A program made the position numbers and the translations under genes. From an uncultured Clostridia bacterium (GTDB lineage Bacteria > Bacillota > Clostridia > TANB77 > CAG-508): a DNA stretch of 64,000 nucleotides. Shown here piece after piece: positions 8,793 to 16,147 of the stretch (positions are counted from its first letter, which is position 1; each line of letters opens with the position of its first letter). The DNA lies in assembly GCA_948524275.1 (NCBI GenBank), contig CAOSLI010000002.1, forward strand, positions 186,001-250,000, in the 5' to 3' direction. The notes beneath the pieces are model-generated. The model saw only the letters and a list, made by a program, of their open reading frames with translations. It was not told where the DNA came from and did no database searches.

Positions 8793-8837
8793 ATATTACT
8801 ATATATTATATTATTTAGTCATGGCTAAGTTTAACAT

Positions 8838-8883
8838 AAATAATTTTATAAACATTATGCAAGTTTTTATCAGAAGTGCAAAA
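8838..8883. repeat. Right half of the split repeat, probable promoter of the operon
   Basis: These 46 bases match 9873-9918 at 43 positions. On the minus strand they contain TTGCAC, a 16-base gap and CATAAT, a plausible promoter pointing into the four-gene operon. In the whole copy at 9840-9918 this segment is joined directly to the piece found here at 5026-5058. Confidence 0.6.
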
Positions 8884-8884
8884 T

Positions 8885-8919
8885 AAAGTCAAAACAAGAT
8901 AAAATCCCATTTTGACTTT
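8885..8919 (-). terminator. Terminator hairpin
   Basis: Perfect ten-base arms AAAGTCAAAA and TTTTGACTTT around a 15-base loop, followed on the minus strand by ATTTTGC. It insulates the four-gene operon from upstream transcription. The rest of the 8793-9095 gap holds the repeat half at 8838-8883 and a second terminator at 9005-9025. Confidence 0.65.
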
Positions 8920-9004
8920 AACAAAATTACAAATATCCTATTTATAACTACTTTGTATAATTATTGTATGTATTAATTTATAAAAATATTCATATATGAT
9001 AAAA

Positions 9005-9025
9005 GGAAACTTGTCCTAAGTTTCC
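9005..9025 (-). terminator. Terminator of the MazF-like gene
   Basis: GGAAACTT pairs with AAGTTTCC over a five-base loop, followed on the minus strand by TTTTATC. It lies 70 bases after the stop at 9096. Confidence 0.7.
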
Positions 9026-9095
9026 CTACTTTTAAATTTTATTACTATTGCTAATATCTATTAGCAACCTCTTTGTACATTTATTATAACATTTG

Positions 9096-9704
9096 TTACG
9101 AGATTTGTCTACACTTTCTCAAGAAATTTTTCAACTCACTAAAATTTGTAGCGTTAGAAAGCTCTAATAGTTCTTTTATTTGATCTTGTGCCTCATTTCT
9201 TTCTAATTTGATTTTTTGTATATAATTTATTTTGTCTTCTAAATTGCTTTTCACGTTTGCATAATAATGCATCAAATCTAAAGATATAGCTACTGCTTCA
9301 TCAACTTCTTTCATTTCTACTTTAGAAAGTACTGTTATATAATTTTCTAGCCTTGATTTGCTTACGCACTGAGTGTTAGATACATTTATGTATCCATCTA
9401 ATAAAATACTGCCATCGCTATTATACTTTGTAGTTATCTTTTTAATGCTTGGAATATTTTTAAATGTATGTGTTATAGGTGCAACAAGTACATTACCTGA
9501 TTTAAGATTTCCAATATTATTTTGAAGAATTACACAAGGTCTTAGTTTTTGAATCTCATTTCCAATTCCTATTCCAAAATAACAGTTATATACTTGTCCT
9601 CTTTTTACAAATCTTTTATTTGCTTGTTCCACTTTAGTGTTTAGATATAATTTAGTTTTTGTCCATTCTAACAATTCTTGTACTTTATCTAATTCGATTT
9701 GCAT
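9096..9704 (-). CDS. PemK/MazF-family toxin-like protein with N- and C-terminal extensions
   Basis: MazF proteins are sequence-specific RNases. The central part shows the family pattern: KRGQVYNCYFG, then KLRPCVILQNN, GNVLVAPITHT and the late VSNTQCVSKSRLENYI strand. About 30 N-terminal residues and a 60-residue helical C-terminal tail flank the domain, which is unlike the short plasmid toxins. The longer ATG at 9743 lies inside the promoter, so I chose ATG 9704 behind AAAGGATG, giving 202 residues. No separate antitoxin gene is adjacent, so the extensions or a distant gene may supply control. It could also be a housekeeping regulator. Confidence 0.75.
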   Translation of the reverse strand: MQIELDKVQELLEWTKTKLYLNTKVEQANKRFVKRGQVYNCYFGIGIGNEIQKLRPCVILQNNIGNLKSGNVLVAPITHTFKNIPSIKKITTKYNSDGSILLDGYINVSNTQCVSKSRLENYITVLSKVEMKEVDEAVAISLDLMHYYANVKSNLEDKINYIQKIKLERNEAQDQIKELLELSNATNFSELKNFLRKCRQIS

Positions 9705-9731
9705 TAACATCATCCTTTCTATAATAAACTT

Positions 9732-9760
9732 ATTATAGAACAAATGTTTATATTTGTCAA
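9732..9760 (-). promoter_or_regulatory. Consensus promoter with operator-like dyad
   Basis: Perfect -35 TTGACA (9760-9755), 17-base spacer, perfect -10 TATAAT (9737-9732). Between them ACAAAT and ATTTGT form an inverted repeat with a six-base centre, placed where a repressor would block polymerase. This promoter also rules out the upstream start at 9743. Confidence 0.75.
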
Positions 9761-9839
9761 TGCATATTTCAAATTATTTTCCATATTCTTCTTTTGTTTG
9801 TAAAACTTAATAGTTTAAGATAAATAAAACTTTATACAG

Positions 9840-9918
9840 ATTGTATTACTTATAAGAGAGTTTTATGATATTAAATAATTTTATAAACACTATGCAAGTT
9901 TTTATCCAAAGTGCAAAA
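9840..9918. repeat. Whole copy of the repeat split around the four-gene operon
   Basis: Bases 9840-9872 match 5026-5058 (29 of 33) and bases 9873-9918 match 8838-8883 (43 of 46). Upstream, GATAAATAAAACTTTATACAG also resembles the ZIP leader. It looks like a relic copy of the ZIP promoter and leader before the operon was inserted. The rest of the 9744-9951 gap shows nothing further. Confidence 0.7.
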
Positions 9919-9947
9919 ATGATGTACCCCAACCTGAGGTACATCAT
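9919..9947 (-). terminator. Terminator of the C39-like gene
   Basis: ATGATGTACC pairs perfectly with GGTACATCAT over a nine-base loop, followed on the minus strand by TTTTTGC. It starts five bases after the stop codon at 9952. Confidence 0.85.
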
Positions 9948-9951
9948 TTCA

Positions 9952-10644
9952 TTATAATTCCCATGCCCAAGCACATTTGATTCCAGATGCCATTTTCCAA
10001 GGCTTTTTCTTTACAAGTGCAGCAGATGGATTATTTTCATTCGTGACTAAGTTACCATCCATTATGATAAGATTCTGATACTCGTCAATTCCTACTAAAG
10101 TAACAAAGTGGTTTCCTTTGCGCTTTTCGTCGTCGTGATAAATTGCATTGTTCACTAAAAGTGTAATAGGACAACCTCGCTGTAGGTGTTTGATTAAATC
10201 CTCCATTCCTTGTAAAATAATAGCATTGTTATGAAACAAAGAATGCTCTGTGCCTTCTCCATCAATAATATTGCCGTGTTTGTCAAAAATGTATGCTCTG
10301 TATCCTTTCCTTACGCATTCATCTAAAATTTCTTCAAATGAATACGAATAACCCAATATGCGTAAGGCATATTCGACAGCTAAAGGACCACATCCTGCAT
10401 CGGCAACATTCCCAATTTTGCCATATGGCAAAGAAGAATACTTGGAAAACTGTTGACTAATCGGATACATATTTGCTGGAGCAATATTATGGATACATTG
10501 AATGCTTTTCATTTGAAATGCATCTTTGAAAAACATTCGACGCCATAATTCCAGTTGCCTTGCTTCTGCTTTGTCTACAATCTCCCGCTCTTCAATGCTT
10601 TTGGGTACAATGGAATTTGGTACAAATTTTAACATGTATTTCAC
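9952..10644 (-). CDS. C39-like cysteine peptidase-domain protein of foreign composition
   Basis: A 230-residue protein. GNVADAGCGPLAVEYALR near residue 75 holds the candidate catalytic cysteine of the papain-like C39 fold. CPITLLVNNAIYH and GNHFVTLVGIDEYQNLIIMDGN supply the histidine and acidic residue. There is no signal peptide. It may cleave a leader peptide or an isopeptide bond, but the substrate is unknown. Its codons are visibly richer in G and C than those of its neighbours. It carries an in-frame CGG (EERE, about codon 20) that must be arginine, since a +1 shift there runs into a stop at once. Both point to recent transfer. It is a single gene ended by the hairpin at 9919-9947. Confidence 0.7.
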   Translation of the reverse strand: MKYMLKFVPNSIVPKSIEEREIVDKAEARQLELWRRMFFKDAFQMKSIQCIHNIAPANMYPISQQFSKYSSLPYGKIGNVADAGCGPLAVEYALRILGYSYSFEEILDECVRKGYRAYIFDKHGNIIDGEGTEHSLFHNNAIILQGMEDLIKHLQRGCPITLLVNNAIYHDDEKRKGNHFVTLVGIDEYQNLIIMDGNLVTNENNPSAALVKKKPWKMASGIKCAWAWEL

Positions 10645-10760
10645 CTTCTCCTAATTTCGTTCCAAAGCCGATAGTTACAGTTTGTATTATATCACAGACC
10701 AACATTGTTTATCAAGTTCTATATGAATTTTATATGCATATCACCAATATATAATTTTTA

Positions 10761-11306
10761 TTATACTCTAAATAAGTAGTTCATTAGTTCCTTGTATAAT
10801 GCATCTCTTTGTACTACTTCTTTCTTTTCAATCATTTCATTTAGTTCACTTATTGTCACATATTTTACTTGCTCGACTTCGCTTTCTTGTACTTTTATAT
10901 TTTCTGCCTTTAAACCACTTTTTCTTAATATAAAAAAGTCAAAAAATTGTCTATCAATATAATCTTCTCTTACTATTTGCTCTTCTCTATATGAAAACAT
11001 ATATCTGAAATCTTTTATATCCACTTGATATCCTAAATTTATACTAACTTCTTCGTTTATTTCTCTTGCTGCAGCTGATAATGCGTCTTGTCCACTAGAA
11101 ATATGTCCAGCAACAGATATATCCCACATTCCTGCATTTTTCTCTTTCTTATATGATCTTTGTTGCAATAAAATTTCATTATTTTCATTTACAATTACAA
11201 CTGCTATTAGTCTATGCCATAAACCTCTTTTATGTATTTCTTTTCTTGATAATATTTCTCCCGTCTTGATTCCATTCTCATCTAAAACATCTATAAGTTC
11301 TTCCAT
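10761..11306 (-). CDS. NUDIX hydrolase
   Basis: A 181-residue protein of the IPP-isomerase-like NUDIX branch: ELIDVLDENGIKTGE at the N-terminus, GLWHRLIAVVI, LLQQRSYKK, and the NUDIX box GHISSGQDALSAAAREINEE at about residues 68-87, with the REINEE metal-binding core. Such enzymes hydrolyse nucleoside diphosphates linked to another group; members close to this one are often of unknown specificity. It stands alone with its own ribosome site (GGAGAG) and native composition. Confidence 0.85.
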   Translation of the reverse strand: MEELIDVLDENGIKTGEILSRKEIHKRGLWHRLIAVVIVNENNEILLQQRSYKKEKNAGMWDISVAGHISSGQDALSAAAREINEEVSINLGYQVDIKDFRYMFSYREEQIVREDYIDRQFFDFFILRKSGLKAENIKVQESEVEQVKYVTISELNEMIEKKEVVQRDALYKELMNYLFRV

Positions 11307-11444
11307 TAAATTCTCTCCTTTTAATTTTTCTCCAATAAATATATTTATAGTATACCATATTTGCCATAGTTTGACTATACCCTTTTAACATTTTTATTTA
11401 TTTTGAATATTATATAAATATAGACAATAATTTAAGGAGTTTTT

Positions 11445-11901
11445 ATGCTTACAAATATTTTTAATAATGCTAAGGCTCATGTAAAGGGTGGAAGGTGCTA
11501 TCCTAATATAAATGGAACTGTTACATTTAAACAAGCTAAAGGCGGAGTTTTAGTTACCGCAAAAATAAATGGCTTGCCACAATCTGATAATCATTGTACT
11601 GGACGCTTTTTCGGTTTTCATATACATGAGGGTAATTCTTGTACGGGAGATATCAACGATGAGTTTGCAAATGCTAAATCGCATTTGAATACTACAAATT
11701 GTCCTCATCCTTTTCATGTTGGAGATTTACCACCACTAATTGATAATAATGGATACGCTTATATGAGTGTTTTTATAAATAAATTTACTGTAAGAGATAT
11801 TATTGGTAAAGTGGTCATCATTCATGATATGCCAGATGATTTTAAGACTCAGCCTAGTCGGTAATTCTGGAATGAAAATTGCTTGTGGAAAAATTAAATA
11901 G
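11445..11901 (+). CDS. Copper/zinc superoxide dismutase-like protein, read through a CGGT frameshift site
   Basis: SodC enzymes convert superoxide to peroxide. FHIHEGNSC supplies two copper histidines and the disulfide cysteine, SHLNTTNCPHPFHVGDLP the zinc-site histidines, and VIIHDMPDDF the last copper histidine. No signal peptide is present. The simple frame stops at codon 140, just after CGG (11859-11861 followed by TAA). Reading CGGT (11859-11862) as one glycine gives TQPSGNSGMKIACGKIK, the normal family ending, in a 151-residue protein. AAGGAG precedes the ATG. Without the shift the last strand, with its disulfide cysteine, is lost. Confidence 0.8.
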
Positions 11902-11933
11902 ATTCTGCTTTAACAAATTAATATATTTTATTT

Positions 11934-11966
11934 AGAAAAATAATGCAATTTTTGTATTATTTTTCT
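11934..11966 (+). terminator. Terminator of the SodC-like gene
   Basis: AGAAAAATAAT pairs with ATTATTTTTCT, followed by TTTTT. It lies 33 bases after the stop that the restored frame reaches at 11901. Confidence 0.7.
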
Positions 11967-12101
11967 TTTTTATAAATTTTTGTAAAGAAATAGCGATTTG
12001 TATATTTTTTTGTAATTTTACTTAAAATATTATTGCAGGAAAAATTTATTTTATTTAAAATTTCAATGCAAATTTATATAAAAAGAAAGGATATTAAAGA
12101 T

Positions 12102-13043
12102 ATGAAAACATTTAGAAAAATTATTTTACTTTCAATCACTATTGCTTTCTGTTTAGTATTAACTAGTGGAGTTTGCAATGCTGCAACAAGAACAGTTGGT
12201 ACTGAGCAAGATTTAAGAGAAGCAATAAACGATTCTGTAAGTGGTGATGTTATTGAATTATCTAATGATATTGCTTTAACAAGTCCAATTGAAATTACAG
12301 GTAAGTCCATAACAATTATAGGTAATGGACACACAATTACAAGAATTGATACTAACTGGACTCCTAATGGTAGCAATGGTTCTTTAATTACTGTTGGTGG
12401 CGATGGTGCTAAACTTACTTTAGTTAATATGACCTTAACAGGAGCTCAAAAATATGGTGCTCAATCGTACAATGGCGCTCATTTAGTTCTTGATAGCGTC
12501 AATATATCTGGAAATGGTTTTGGTGGAGTTTTAGTTAACGCTGGTACTCTTGAAATTAAAAACGTTGTACTTGGAAAGAATGGTAACCCATCTAACAATG
12601 GTATAGAAATTGCTAAGGGTAGTGGTGTTACAGGAGATAATATGCCTATATTGATTATGAATGGTAGACTATCTTCTTCTGAAAAGGAAAACGTAATTTA
12701 TCTTGCCGAAAATGATAATTTAATTACTTTTGAAGTTAGAAATACTAACTCTACAACAAATAAAGTTTTTGTAAAAGGTAAAAAGGTCGTTATAACTGAT
12801 GAAAATAATAATGTTATTTTTGAAAGTAATGAAAATGATAAGGTTACAGTTACTGGTTCTGAATATGTAGAAACACCTGCTCCAGTAGAACCTAAACCAG
12901 AAACTCCTCCTACTGAAGATCCAAAACCTGAAGATAAATCTGATACTACTCCTAAGACAGGTGTAGAAAATCATTTATGTTTGGCTTTCAGCTTACTTTT
13001 AACAGCTATCTTTGGTGTTATTTTTCTTAGAAAAATAGACTAA
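12102..13043 (+). CDS. Sortase-anchored surface protein with a beta-helix region
   Basis: The ATG at 12102, behind AAAGG, gives a clear signal peptide (MKTFRKII, hydrophobic core, cleavage near CNAA), so I prefer it over the ATG 69 bases upstream. After it come repeated beta strands (residues 30-210) with the spacing of right-handed parallel beta-helix proteins, a proline- and glutamate-rich wall-spanning segment (PAPVEPKPETPPTED), and a sorting signal: TPKTG, a hydrophobic stretch and RKID at the end. The 313-residue protein should be cut at the motif and linked to peptidoglycan, very likely by the sortase encoded next to it. Confidence 0.8.
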   Translation: MKTFRKIILLSITIAFCLVLTSGVCNAATRTVGTEQDLREAINDSVSGDVIELSNDIALTSPIEITGKSITIIGNGHTITRIDTNWTPNGSNGSLITVGGDGAKLTLVNMTLTGAQKYGAQSYNGAHLVLDSVNISGNGFGGVLVNAGTLEIKNVVLGKNGNPSNNGIEIAKGSGVTGDNMPILIMNGRLSSSEKENVIYLAENDNLITFEVRNTNSTTNKVFVKGKKVVITDENNNVIFESNENDKVTVTGSEYVETPAPVEPKPETPPTEDPKPEDKSDTTPKTGVENHLCLAFSLLLTAIFGVIFLRKID

Positions 13044-13068
13044 TAAAATATAGTAAAGTTTATAAATA

Positions 13069-13117
13069 TTGGGGATCAAAAGTTCATCATATTAAAATGT
13101 TACACTTTTATCCCCAA
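13069..13117 (+). terminator. Inverted repeat between the surface protein and sortase genes
   Basis: TTGGGGATCAAAAGT pairs, with one mismatch, with ACTTTTATCCCCAA. There is no T-run after it on the plus strand, so it may be a weak terminator, an RNA processing site or a stabilising hairpin between the two genes. Confidence 0.4.
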
Positions 13118-13167
13118 ATTATATACATATGTGTATGAAGTATTACAAGATTAGGAGGAATAATACG

Positions 13168-14028
13168 TTGATTAATAGTCATCTAAAACGTAAGGTACAG
13201 CTTTTATTTGTAATTATTGCAGTTATTTCTTCTGCATATATTATAAGATATTTTTATGATATGTCTATTGCAAAAAATCAGAGTAATTTGCTTAATAGTG
13301 CTTTTGCAAATTTAATATCTAATGATATGATTAGTCCAGATAATAATTTTACTATCCAAAACGAGCAAGGCAATAAGTCCGTAGATAAAAATGATGAAAG
13401 TTTACACGAAGAAATTGAGCCTAAAATCATAGAGAAAAATGATAGAATGATTAAGATTGAAGAGTTACAAAAAGAAAATAGCGATATTATAGGTTGGCTC
13501 GAAATATCTGGGACTGTTATAAATTATCCTGTCTTACAAGGTACTGATAATGACTTTTATGTAGATCATAATTATAAAAAGCAGAAGACTGCAAGTGGTA
13601 GTATTTTTGTAGATGTCGATTATGACTGGTCTATGCCAAGCACTAATTTACTTATATATGGCCATAATATGAAGAATGGAACTATGTTTACAAGTCTTGT
13701 TAATTATAAGAGTAAAAAATATTATGATGCACATCCAAGTATAAGATTTACAACAAGTAGTGAAGATTCAAAATACGAAATTATTGCAGCATTTGAATCA
13801 AAAGTTTACCCTTCTACTGACACTAATTCGTTTAAATACTATAATTTCATAAATGCCAGAAATGAAGATGAATTTAATTTTTTCATGTCTAATATAAAGA
13901 AACTTTCCATTTATGATACCGGTAAAACTGCCGTGTATGGTGATAGCTTAATCACACTTTCTACTTGTGCATATCATACTAAAAATGGAAGGTTTGCAAT
14001 TGTGGGGAGAAAAAGAACTAATCAATAA
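13168..14028 (+). CDS. srtB: Class B sortase
   Basis: Sortases join surface proteins to the cell wall by transpeptidation outside the membrane. A perfect AGGAGG (13153-13158) precedes TTG at 13168, preferred over an in-frame ATG at 13129 without a ribosome site. It encodes 286 residues: an N-terminal membrane anchor (LLFVIIAVISSAYII), a linker, then the catalytic domain with NYPVLQGTDNDFYVDHNY, the histidine in YGHNMKNGTMF, the cysteine in TLSTCAY and the arginine in GRFAIVGRK. Class B sortases of Clostridia accept (S/T/N)PxTG motifs, and the neighbour ends in TPKTG, so the two form an enzyme-substrate pair. Confidence 0.92.
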   Translation: MINSHLKRKVQLLFVIIAVISSAYIIRYFYDMSIAKNQSNLLNSAFANLISNDMISPDNNFTIQNEQGNKSVDKNDESLHEEIEPKIIEKNDRMIKIEELQKENSDIIGWLEISGTVINYPVLQGTDNDFYVDHNYKKQKTASGSIFVDVDYDWSMPSTNLLIYGHNMKNGTMFTSLVNYKSKKYYDAHPSIRFTTSSEDSKYEIIAAFESKVYPSTDTNSFKYYNFINARNEDEFNFFMSNIKKLSIYDTGKTAVYGDSLITLSTCAYHTKNGRFAIVGRKRTNQ

Positions 14029-14069
14029 ATGTATAATGCAACAGCTGATTTTTTCTCTATATACTATCA

Positions 14070-14105
14070 AAAATAGGGTGCTGACTTTTATCAACATCCT
14101 ATTTT
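14070..14105. terminator. Bidirectional terminator between srtB and prfA
   Basis: AAAATAGG pairs with CCTATTTT, with further pairing inside (TGA/TCA), and it is T-rich on both sides. It serves the convergent sortase and prfA genes. Confidence 0.75.
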
Positions 14106-14122
14106 TAATTTTTCTATATTTT

Positions 14123-15184
14123 TTATTCTTCATTTCCTTTTAGTTTTTCTGCTGTGTCAGCTGCAATTAAGTTATCAATCATTTCGTCTATATCTCCATT
14201 TAAGAAGTTTTCCATTTGATATATGCTCATCCCAATTCTATGATCTGTTATACGTCCTTGTGGATAGTTATATGTTCTTATTTTTTCACTCCTATCTGCA
14301 TTTCCTATTTGGCTTCTTCTCTCATTTTCAAGTTCGCTGTCTCTTTTTGCTTTTTCTATTTCATATAGTCTTGACATTAAAAGTTTCATTGCATATTCTC
14401 TGTTTTGTACTTGAGATCTTTCAGTTTGGCATTCTGCAACCATTCCTGTTGGAACATGGATAAGTCTTACTGCTGACGATGTTTTGTTAACATGCTGTCC
14501 ACCTGCTCCTGATGCTCTAAATACTTCCATCTTAATGTCTGCAGGGTTTATATCAATGTCAACATCTTCAACTTCTGGTAAAACTGCAACACTTGCTGTT
14601 GATGTGTGTATTCTTCCTGATGCTTCTGTTTCTGGAACTCTCTGTACTCTATGAACACCACTTTCAAATTTTAGTCTACTATATGCTCCTTCTCCTTTTA
14701 TCATAAATGATATTTCTTTGTAACCGCCTAGTTCCGTAGCATTTTCGTTAAGTACTTCTAGCTTCCAATGCTTTCTATCACAGTACATTGAATACATTCT
14801 AAATAAAGTTCCGGCAAATAATGCTGCTTCATCACCACCAGCACCACCTCTAATTTCACAGATTACGTTTTTATCATCGTCTGGATCCTTAGGAATAAGT
14901 AGTATCTTTAATTCTTCTTCTAGTTTAGGAATTCTTTCTTTAGCAGATAACATTTCTTCTTCTGCTAAGTCTTTAAGTTCCTTATCATTCATCATTTCTT
15001 TGGCTTCTTCTAAGTCTTCTACTGCTTTTTTATATTCTCTATATTTTAATACAATTGGTTCTATATTAGCATGTTCTTTCATCATTTTGCGCCATTCGTT
15101 TTGATTTGATATAACTTCTGGGTCACTAATCTTTGTTGTTAGTTCTTCGTATTTGCTTTCGATAGCATCTAAATTATCAAACAT
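14123..15184 (-). CDS. prfA: Peptide chain release factor 1
   Basis: RF1 ends translation at UAA and UAG. The 353 residues show the codon-recognition PxT region in [13 protein letters not shown], and the peptidyl-tRNA hydrolysis motif [15 protein letters not shown] near residue 225, whose glutamine is normally methylated by PrmC. Length is normal. The usual partner prmC is not next to it here. A GAAGGGAAAG ribosome site precedes the ATG. Confidence 0.97.
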   Translation of the reverse strand: MFDNLDAIESKYEELTTKISDPEVISNQNEWRKMMKEHANIEPIVLKYREYKKAVEDLEEAKEMMNDKELKDLAEEEMLSAKERIPKLEEELKILLIPKDPDDDKNVICEIRGGAGGDEAALFAGTLFRMYSMYCDRKHWKLEVLNENATELGGYKEISFMIKGEGAYSRLKFESGVHRVQRVPETEASGRIHTSTASVAVLPEVEDVDIDINPADIKMEVFRASGAGGQHVNKTSSAVRLIHVPTGMVAECQTERSQVQNREYAMKLLMSRLYEIEKAKRDSELENERRSQIGNADRSEKIRTYNYPQGRITDHRIGMSIYQMENFLNGDIDEMIDNLIAADTAEKLKGNEE

Positions 15185-15285
15185 AAAATTTTTCTTTCCC
15201 TTCGCTATTTTAATTTACTTACCTATTATACACTATTTTTTTGTATATTTCAATTGAATTATGTGAGTTTTTTACTTATAAAAGA

Positions 15286-15317
15286 AAAACGTGTAAGAAC
15301 TAATTCTTGCACGTTTT
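15286..15317 (-). terminator. Terminator of the HD hydrolase gene
   Basis: AAAACGTG pairs with CACGTTTT, extended by AGAA/TTCT, and followed by T-rich sequence on the minus strand. Confidence 0.75.
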
Positions 15318-15360
15318 CCTATATGGAATTAAAATAGTGTAATCACTTTAGCAATTTATC

Positions 15361-16029
15361 TTACAGTTCATCCTGCATTTTCTTAATGTTGTGTTCCTTT
15401 GCAAAGTCAAGCATTGCCATAAATGCAGGCGAATCCTCGTAGATTGATTTGTCGTACTCATACCATACATCAAATGCAGTTCCTGCACCGCTTTCAACAA
15501 TTTGCTTAGCCTTTTCACTTTGAAAAGCAATATTGTTTTCTTGCTCTTCCAGAGAATTATGACACCCCATATCCTGGTATAACTTCGACTGTAAATCAGC
15601 ATCTAATTTGTCGCAAAGATACGCAAAAGTAGCATTCGGAGTCTTTTTATCTTCAAATTCAAGCCACAAAGAGATAATTTCTTCCTTCTTTGCTAAGAAT
15701 GCAGCGGCTTTAACAACAGCCTCAGATTCCATTTTCCTCTTCTTCTCAGGCGTTATACCATCAAAAGGCGTAATGTCACCAATACGTGCTTCACCGATTT
15801 CGTGAATAATAAGCATTTTCAGAACCTTTGCCAAGTCAACACCCAAATCAAACTCAGACGTTAAGGCAATAGCTAAATTGCACACTTTATACACATGCTC
15901 AGCAACGCTCTCGCGCCTCTCCTTGCTTATGTTCCAATGCTTGTCATCCCAGCCACTTCTGACCTTGTCTGTTAATCTCGCAGTCCAGAGATAGAAGTTC
16001 ATTGCATTAGTAATTTTTCTGTTATCCAT
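15361..16029 (-). CDS. HD-domain hydrolase (YfbR/HDDC2-like)
   Basis: A 222-residue metal-dependent phosphohydrolase. ESVAEHVYKVCNLAIAL holds the first histidine, MLIIHEIGEARIGD the HD-type pair (here HE, as in the HDDC2 branch) and LCDKLDADLQ the final aspartate. Relatives dephosphorylate deoxynucleoside monophosphates. Its codons use more C and G (GCG, CGC, GGC) than its neighbours, suggesting acquisition. Unlike the other two foreign-looking genes it has no in-frame CGG. It is a single gene with its own terminator. Confidence 0.75.
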   Translation of the reverse strand: MDNRKITNAMNFYLWTARLTDKVRSGWDDKHWNISKERRESVAEHVYKVCNLAIALTSEFDLGVDLAKVLKMLIIHEIGEARIGDITPFDGITPEKKRKMESEAVVKAAAFLAKKEEIISLWLEFEDKKTPNATFAYLCDKLDADLQSKLYQDMGCHNSLEEQENNIAFQSEKAKQIVESGAGTAFDVWYEYDKSIYEDSPAFMAMLDFAKEHNIKKMQDEL

Positions 16030-16147
16030 AATAACCTCCTAAAACAATACTCATTGTGTTTGCCTACTATATATGTCAACTCCTAAAGGAGATAATTAAA
16101 TTATGCTTTTCATATTTTATCATACATTTATGTAAAGTTCAAGCATT

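Noticed and set aside
9705..9743. Upstream ATG of the MazF-like gene
   Set aside because: It lies within the promoter's -10 region, upstream of the expected transcription start.
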